A DNA stretch of 9,853 bases from Alphaproteobacteria bacterium (GTDB lineage: Bacteria > Pseudomonadota > Alphaproteobacteria > UBA2136 > UBA6156): positions 1 through 9,853 of the forward strand of contig JAIXXE010000179.1 of assembly GCA_027490875.1 (NCBI GenBank), given 5' to 3'. The notes under the pieces are model-generated. The model was not told the origin of the DNA, did not search any database, and saw only the letters and a list, made by a program, of their open reading frames with translations. How positions within the stretch are numbered: the first letter of the stretch is position 1; every line of letters begins with the position of its first letter. Both the position numbers and the translations under genes were made by a program. Shown here one piece after another: positions 5,910 through 9,853 of this stretch.

Positions 5910-6770
5910 TTACACAATCCGGCCCGAACCCATGAAGCGGTAGCCTGCTTCGAGGCCACTTTCGTACTGAAACAGTTCGCTGGGGTTTCCAATCTCGCGG
6001 CGACGGTCCCGGCCTTCTCTGGCGTCGCTAAACCCAAGCGTGAACCAGTCGCTCATCTGCTCGTTGGCATCGCCCACAATGGGGGTATTGATGGCAATCT
6101 GGGTGCCACCATCGGCAAACCCGCCAAACCGAATCCCGGTTTCAGGCGCTGGCTGACCGTTAGACAGCCGCACCCCACCCAATGCGCCACCATTGTTGGT
6201 CGCGCCGCTACCAATGCGGAAGCTGCTGGTATCGCTACGGGTATTAAAGGTCGGGCGGGCCGTGGCCGCAGCGGCCTGTGTTCCGGCTTCAGGGGCACGT
6301 TGCATCGCAACTTGGGGCACCCACGGGCCATACTCGGGCTTTTTCTCGGCTTTGGCCTTCTTAAGAGCATCGGCATTAAAGCTGTTGTCGGCATTCGCCA
6401 CCACCGGCAAGCCACTCACAGGAGGAGGAAAGTACCCGCCACCACCCATGTTGTCGTTCTTGCCCTTGTCGCCCTTGCTCATTTCTCCAATCAAGGCCGA
6501 ACCAATCGAACCGGCCGCACTCATCAGGGCCACACCCATCGGGGTACACAGGTTCGCCGCCATCGCACCAAGAGCCATACCCGCTGGGCCCAGAGCAGCA
6601 CCTGCGGCCATCCCGCCCCCCCCACACAGGGCAGCCATGGCCACTGGGGTAATGGCACCAGCCGCCGCCGCACCAGCACTGGCATGGGCTTCCCGACCAG
6701 GCGCGGCAGCTGCCAGTATCACCACGGCCGATGTCAGCAGCGCATACGACGGGATGAAGAGTGTTTTCAT
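5910..6770 (-). CDS. Exported Gly/Ala-rich protein with one C-terminal GxxDA...YxxGxxxG module
   Basis: This 286-residue protein is not a family I can name. It starts with a signal peptide (1-30, MKTLFIPSYALL... ending AHA), which fixes the ATG at 6770 although no Shine-Dalgarno site is seen. Residues 33-95 are almost entirely small and hydrophobic (Ala, Gly, Met) with two cysteines (C49, C75) and many GxxxG spacings, resembling a glycine-zipper membrane or oligomer segment. A polar linker rich in Gly, Asn, Pro and Ala follows. The C-terminus (240-278) reads DWFTLGFSDA ... FQYESGLEAGYRF, which lines up with the last module of the two larger upstream proteins (QFDAGKADA ... IGYREGYACG), but without their cysteine. 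The gene lies 55 nt after its upstream neighbour and ends at a strong hairpin, so it is probably the last member of a three-gene operon. Confidence 0.72.
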   Translation of the reverse strand: MKTLFIPSYALLTSAVVILAAAAPGREAHASAGAAAAGAITPVAMAALCGGGGMAAGAALGPAGMALGAMAANLCTPMGVALMSAAGSIGSALIGEMSKGDKGKNDNMGGGGYFPPPVSGLPVVANADNSFNADALKKAKAEKKPEYGPWVPQVAMQRAPEAGTQAAAATARPTFNTRSDTSSFRIGSGATNNGGALGGVRLSNGQPAPETGIRFGGFADGGTQIAINTPIVGDANEQMSDWFTLGFSDAREGRDRRREIGNPSELFQYESGLEAGYRFMGSGRIV

Positions 6771-6825
6771 GCGTGTGTATGGGGGGCTGAACAAGCCGTC
6801 CTGACAGTCTTCTATCTCTTTATTC

Positions 6826-8316
6826 CTAAATGAGTTTCTTGCCGCAAGCATAGCCTTCACGGTAGCCAATGTTTTCCTTACGCTCGGGGTCGAGAATACG
6901 GGTACTGGCAGCGTCAGCCTTACCGGCATCAAACTGGTTCTTGGTCTCAAGCATCTGCCGTTGTGTGGCAGGGTTAAGGCCAAGCTCACTCAAGTCAGCC
7001 TCCGTAAAGGCACCACGGTCGCGAAACAGTCGGCTGAAGATACCGTCGTTATCCTTAAGCTCTTTGCTCACGTTCCCCAAATGCTCGGTACAGTCGGTCC
7101 GTACCCGTGCATCCGAAACGTTCCAGCCAGCCACCGAAGGAGAACCGGCAATCGCCGCCTGACACGCGGCCTGCCCACGGCTGTACCCAGCCTGATAGTT
7201 TGTGTCGCCCGTAAAGCGTGGGTCTACGCCAATGCCACATTGCCCGTCGCGCTGGCGGAAGCCATCGGTATAGCCGGCTTGGTCGCGCAGTTGGGCATCG
7301 CTGCCGCCAGCGCCGTTGATGCACAGAACGGTACCATTGGGCTGTTGCGCGGGCGTAAGGCCGCCGGGGCAAGTCCCGGCTCCACCAAACTGGTTGCCAA
7401 AACCGCCGCCAAACTGGTTACCAAAGCCCCCGCCGGGGAAGCCACCGCCACCCCCACCACTGCCAATACCACGCTGCAAAGCGCTCGCGCCCTGCTGGAT
7501 GGCCTGCTCCATGGCGCGTTCCCCCATCGGGTTCCCCTGCCCCGGGCCACCGGGGCGGCCGGTTTGCACCTCGCCATCGGAGCCAACGCGCGTCCCAGTC
7601 TCTCCACCCGGCGCTGCGGTTGGCGCAGCGTTAAAGGCAGCATTGTATTGGCTCAGTAATTCTCCACCCCCTTGACGCACTTGGTCAAAAACCAGATTTT
7701 GGCCAGCGGTAAAACCTCCTTCAGTCGAACGGGCTGCCCGCGCCGCTGAGGCGATTTCAGTATCAGGCACGGGAACGCCAGTTTGCAACCGAATCGCCAA
7801 ATCCGAGTCCCGTGCCAAATTCGTCAGATTCTCCGTCGTCCAGAACTTCGCAGGGTCGCGCGTCATTTCGGCCTTAATCGAGCTGGCCAATTTGCCATCA
7901 TCCACCCCCAGCGCGCGTTCAAGGTAGGCCTCGCGTGCTGCTCGCGACGAATTGCGCATCTGGTTTAGCTCGCTTTGGTCCCAATCCCCTTCCGCACCGC
8001 CAAGGGCGCGGGCTTCATCAACCGACCCAATGGCGTTCGCGCTCATCAGGGGGGCTGCAACATTTAAACCACCACATGCCGCCATTACTGCACTCATCCC
8101 AAAAGCAGGACCTGTCCCTGTTCTATTAAGTTGATCAAGGGCCTCTGTTCCCCCTCCTGCCTCATTAAAAAAATTACAATGTGCAGATGTAATACTCGGA
8201 GCCCCAGCCGCGGGCGCCGCCTGAGCAACCGAAGCCTCCAAGGCCAGCACCAGCCCAAGTGTCAAGATTGACGCCTTGGCAGACAAGGTTGCCCCCCGCT
8301 GAACCCCCATTATCAT
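6826..8316 (-). CDS. Exported protein with Gly-rich linker and duplicated GYxDG/YxxGYxxG C-terminal domain
   Basis: This protein has about 496 residues and no function I can name. The signal peptide is MIMGVQRGATLSAK plus a hydrophobic core, cleaved near AQA (33). I prefer ATG 8316 (or 8310). ATG 8361 is possible, and a GTG at 8406 would overlap the upstream gene. None has a good ribosome site. Residues 40-230 are mostly helical and charged. Residues 250-315 form a Gly/Pro-rich linker with two copies of GGGFGNQF. A Cys-bracketed module follows (CPGGLTPAQQPNGTVLC, 316-332). Residues 347-496 form the conserved domain: AGYTDGFRQRDGQCGIGVD ... NYQAGYSRG, and later QFDAGKADA ... IGYREGYACGKKL. Its spacing recalls the GxxDG...YxxGxxxG pattern of DUF2799, but I cannot confirm membership. 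Four cysteines in the domain (360, 385, 409, 491) are shared with the upstream paralogue. Confidence 0.78.
   Translation of the reverse strand: MIMGVQRGATLSAKASILTLGLVLALEASVAQAAPAAGAPSITSAHCNFFNEAGGGTEALDQLNRTGTGPAFGMSAVMAACGGLNVAAPLMSANAIGSVDEARALGGAEGDWDQSELNQMRNSSRAAREAYLERALGVDDGKLASSIKAEMTRDPAKFWTTENLTNLARDSDLAIRLQTGVPVPDTEIASAARAARSTEGGFTAGQNLVFDQVRQGGGELLSQYNAAFNAAPTAAPGGETGTRVGSDGEVQTGRPGGPGQGNPMGERAMEQAIQQGASALQRGIGSGGGGGGFPGGGFGNQFGGGFGNQFGGAGTCPGGLTPAQQPNGTVLCINGAGGSDAQLRDQAGYTDGFRQRDGQCGIGVDPRFTGDTNYQAGYSRGQAACQAAIAGSPSVAGWNVSDARVRTDCTEHLGNVSKELKDNDGIFSRLFRDRGAFTEADLSELGLNPATQRQMLETKNQFDAGKADAASTRILDPERKENIGYREGYACGKKLI
6829..7278 (-). repeat. Paralogous C-terminal domain, copy 1
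   Basis: This segment codes for the conserved 150-residue C-terminal domain of the middle gene. Aligned by eye with copy 2 it shares roughly 55-60% of residues, with blocks DTNY, SDARVR, GNVSKE, KNQFDAGKADA and NIGYREGYACG identical. DNA similarity is also visible. The two copies are diverged, which suggests an old duplication kept under selection. Confidence 0.85.
7385..7432 (-). repeat. Two 24-bp tandem repeats encoding GGGFGNQF
   Basis: Two adjacent 24-bp units differ at only a few bases and code for the repeated octapeptide GGGFGNQF in the Gly-rich linker of the middle exported protein. Because the unit is a multiple of three, copy-number changes would keep the reading frame. Confidence 0.8.
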
Positions 8317-8368
8317 GATGAAGGGGTGAATCGAACATGCAGTCATAGCGGGGGCTTTCATTGTCAAC

Positions 8369-9853
8369 CTACTGAACCAGTTTCCGGCCACAGGCGTAGC
8401 CTTCACGGTAACCGATGTTACTCAGGCGGTCGGGGTCAAGGCCGCGGGTGCTCACGGCATCGGCCTTGCCTGCGTCGAACTGATTTTTATTCGACAGCAG
8501 GGTTTTCTCAAGCTCGCCATCAAGCCCCAGGTTCGCCTTTTCCGTGGCGCTTAAGGTACCACGCTCGCGGAAGAGCAAGCCAAACAGGCCATTATCGTCC
8601 GCAATCTCCTTGCTCACGTTCCCGATTTGGTCGGGGCATACCGCCCGTACCCGTGCATCGGATATATCGCGTGCGGGGGTGGTGCTTGTCACCTTGCTGG
8701 CGATGCCTTTACGGCATTCGCTCTGGCCACGGTTGTAGCCAGCCAGGTAGTTGGTGTCGTCCTTAAAGCGGGTGTCAACACCAAGGCCGCAGGTGCCATC
8801 CTTGGTTTTAACGCCGTCAAGGTAGCCTGCCTGCTCGCGCAGTTTGCCTTCATCCACTACGGTTGGGGCCGGTGTAATACACACGGTGGTGCCGTTGGGC
8901 TGCAAGGAGGCAACCTGACCGGCCAAGCAGGTATTGCCCGCCACGCCAGTCTGCACGCAGGTAATAGGCTGCTGTTGCGGGCCAAAGCTGCCAAAGCCAC
9001 CATCAAACCCACCAATGCCAGTAGTGGGGTTCACCACCGGCGTGAAGCCTTGGGGGCACTGCTGAGACGCCCCTTGGTTGGCATTGATACAGGTCGTCGT
9101 GCCGTTCACAAAGGCTGGCTGGAAGCCGAGCGGGCAGTTGTTCTGGTTAAAGCCTTGGCCAGGGAACTGACCTGGGAATTGGCCAGGGAACCCTTGATTC
9201 CCCCACTGCCCCTGATTCCCCCACTGGCCTTGGCCGTTTCTGCCAAACTGCTGCTGTTGAAGCTGCTGCATTTGCATATTCTGGAAGGCATTGGCCCAAG
9301 CTTGGTCGCTGCCAGGGGCCCGTTGCGGAGCCTGTTGCTGCAGCCGTGGGTCAAAGGGCGGCGCAGCAGGGTCAGGTTGAGGTTGCCCCCCTCTGCCATC
9401 GGCACCTGGGCGTTCAGGGGTAAAGCCCATGGCCTGATTATAAGCTGCGTTATAAGCAGCCAGTGCCGTGGGATCATTTCTAACCTGAGCAGCATATTCT
9501 GTTTGTGCCGCAGTCCAAGGACGACCTGCCTTCTCCTCGGTTGCGGCCAACCTTGCCATGGCTTGCGTAAACTGGCGGTTATAGGAAGCGCGGTCATTGT
9601 CATTAAGACCTGCAACAAGTTCTGTCGCATCGCGCACGCTGTTAAAGTTACCATCTCTTACCAAAGCTGCGGCAGCTTGTTCTGCATTTGTGCTAATTAT
9701 GCGATTACGTACATCACGTACATCATCTGGCATCGTTAGGGGGGTAGGAATTAACGGCACTCGGAGCGAAGGGTCATTAAGTCGCTCTCTAAGACTAGGT
9801 GCCGCTGCAGATGCTGGGCAAGTACCATTCATGTAGCAATCAGGGTCTGCCAC
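8369..9853 (-). CDS. Partial exported-type protein, paralogue of its downstream neighbour, with Gln/Gly/Phe repeats and CPxG modules
   Basis: The 5' end is cut by the window edge. The frame is open to 9853, and the GTG there is unlikely to be the start because no signal peptide is visible. Of 494 residues seen, 1-145 include two cysteines (CYMNGTC) and then charged helical sequence ending LAAYNAAYNQ, which echoes YNAAFN in the neighbour. Residues 150-237 are low complexity: a Pro/Gln stretch, QMQQLQQQQF, two GQWGNQ copies and three FPGQ copies. Residues 240-326 hold three Cys-bracketed modules (CPLGFQPAFVNGTTTC, an expanded CPQGFTP version, and CLAGQVASLQPNGTTVC). Residues 342-494 form the conserved C-terminal domain, with cysteines at 355, 380, 406 and 488. 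No enzyme motif is seen. A secreted structural, adhesive or surface role is an inference only. Confidence 0.78.
   Translation of the reverse strand: MADPDCYMNGTCPASAAAPSLRERLNDPSLRVPLIPTPLTMPDDVRDVRNRIISTNAEQAAAALVRDGNFNSVRDATELVAGLNDNDRASYNRQFTQAMARLAATEEKAGRPWTAAQTEYAAQVRNDPTALAAYNAAYNQAMGFTPERPGADGRGGQPQPDPAAPPFDPRLQQQAPQRAPGSDQAWANAFQNMQMQQLQQQQFGRNGQGQWGNQGQWGNQGFPGQFPGQFPGQGFNQNNCPLGFQPAFVNGTTTCINANQGASQQCPQGFTPVVNPTTGIGGFDGGFGSFGPQQQPITCVQTGVAGNTCLAGQVASLQPNGTTVCITPAPTVVDEGKLREQAGYLDGVKTKDGTCGLGVDTRFKDDTNYLAGYNRGQSECRKGIASKVTSTTPARDISDARVRAVCPDQIGNVSKEIADDNGLFGLLFRERGTLSATEKANLGLDGELEKTLLSNKNQFDAGKADAVSTRGLDPDRLSNIGYREGYACGRKLVQ
8372..8830 (-). repeat. Paralogous C-terminal domain, copy 2
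   Basis: This is the counterpart of copy 1 in the upstream gene, 153 residues from AGYLDG to the end (KLVQ). Internally it consists of a first half (AGYLDG ... NYLAGYNRG) and a second half (AGKADA ... IGYREGYACG) that follow the same GxxD...YxxGYxxG plan. This suggests an older internal duplication. Confidence 0.85.
9191..9226 (-). repeat. Two 18-bp tandem repeats encoding GQWGNQ
   Basis: Two 18-bp units (9191-9208 and 9209-9226) differ at one base and code for two GQWGNQ copies. Shorter GGGAA/CCAGG-type repeats encoding FPGQ copies lie directly beside them (about 9155-9195). Confidence 0.8.

Noticed and set aside
5895..6833. 312-codon open frame on the plus strand
   Set aside because: It is antisense to the exported protein with a good signal peptide and begins inside the terminator. 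The sequence is Arg/His/Gly-rich without motifs.
6771..6989. N-terminal extension of the smallest exported protein
   Set aside because: It runs into the upstream gene and would bury the signal peptide that begins at the ATG at 6770.
7385..9226. CRISPR-like repeats
   Set aside because: The repeats are adjacent, in frame and encode low-complexity protein. There are no unique spacers.
8627..9739. 370-codon open frame on the plus strand
   Set aside because: It is antisense to the paralogue whose C-terminal domain is conserved in the neighbour. The translation has no recognisable feature.

Overview
The window looks like chromosomal DNA from an alphaproteobacterium. The strongest clue is a GcrA-family protein (a cell-cycle regulator family typical of that class). 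The elongation factor P gene directly followed by an inositol-monophosphatase-fold gene, the moderately high GC and the many exported proteins fit the same picture. The genus cannot be read from this sequence.

Layout: (1) 1-237 holds an unassigned 5' edge with a small GNRA-type hairpin, a complete tRNA-Ser(CGA) with encoded CCA, and a short inverted repeat followed by a T-rich stretch. (2) 238-3084 (+) is a two-gene unit: a heme-type TonB-dependent outer-membrane receptor, then after 3 nt a short FAD-dependent oxidoreductase of the DAO/MnmC-C type. (3) 3065-4376 (-) converges on it: efp, then 1 nt later an inositol-monophosphatase-fold protein whose catalytic metal ligands are replaced. (4) 4438-5259 (+) is an unrecognised exported protein. 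(5) 5376-5846 (+) is a GcrA-like DNA-binding protein with an excellent Shine-Dalgarno site. It is preceded by a perfect palindrome and a tandem 10-mer and followed by a strong hairpin. (6) 5910-9853 (-) is a run of three exported proteins. The first is cut off by the window edge.

The most interesting region is the last one. The two larger proteins share a C-terminal domain of about 150 residues, roughly 55-60% identical by eye. Each half of it has the pattern AGYxDG ... YxxGYxRG, and four cysteines are conserved. Upstream of it lie Cys-bracketed CPxG...NGTxxC modules and Gln/Gly/Phe/Pro-rich repeats, while the N-terminal parts are much less alike. The third and smallest protein ends in one diverged copy of the same module. 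I read this as a locally expanded family of secreted or cell-surface proteins with swappable N-terminal regions and a common C-terminal module. Its function is unknown.

The second notable item is the predicted pseudo-phosphatase coupled to efp. The first unit probably serves heme or iron-complex uptake, but the role of the oxidoreductase in it is open.
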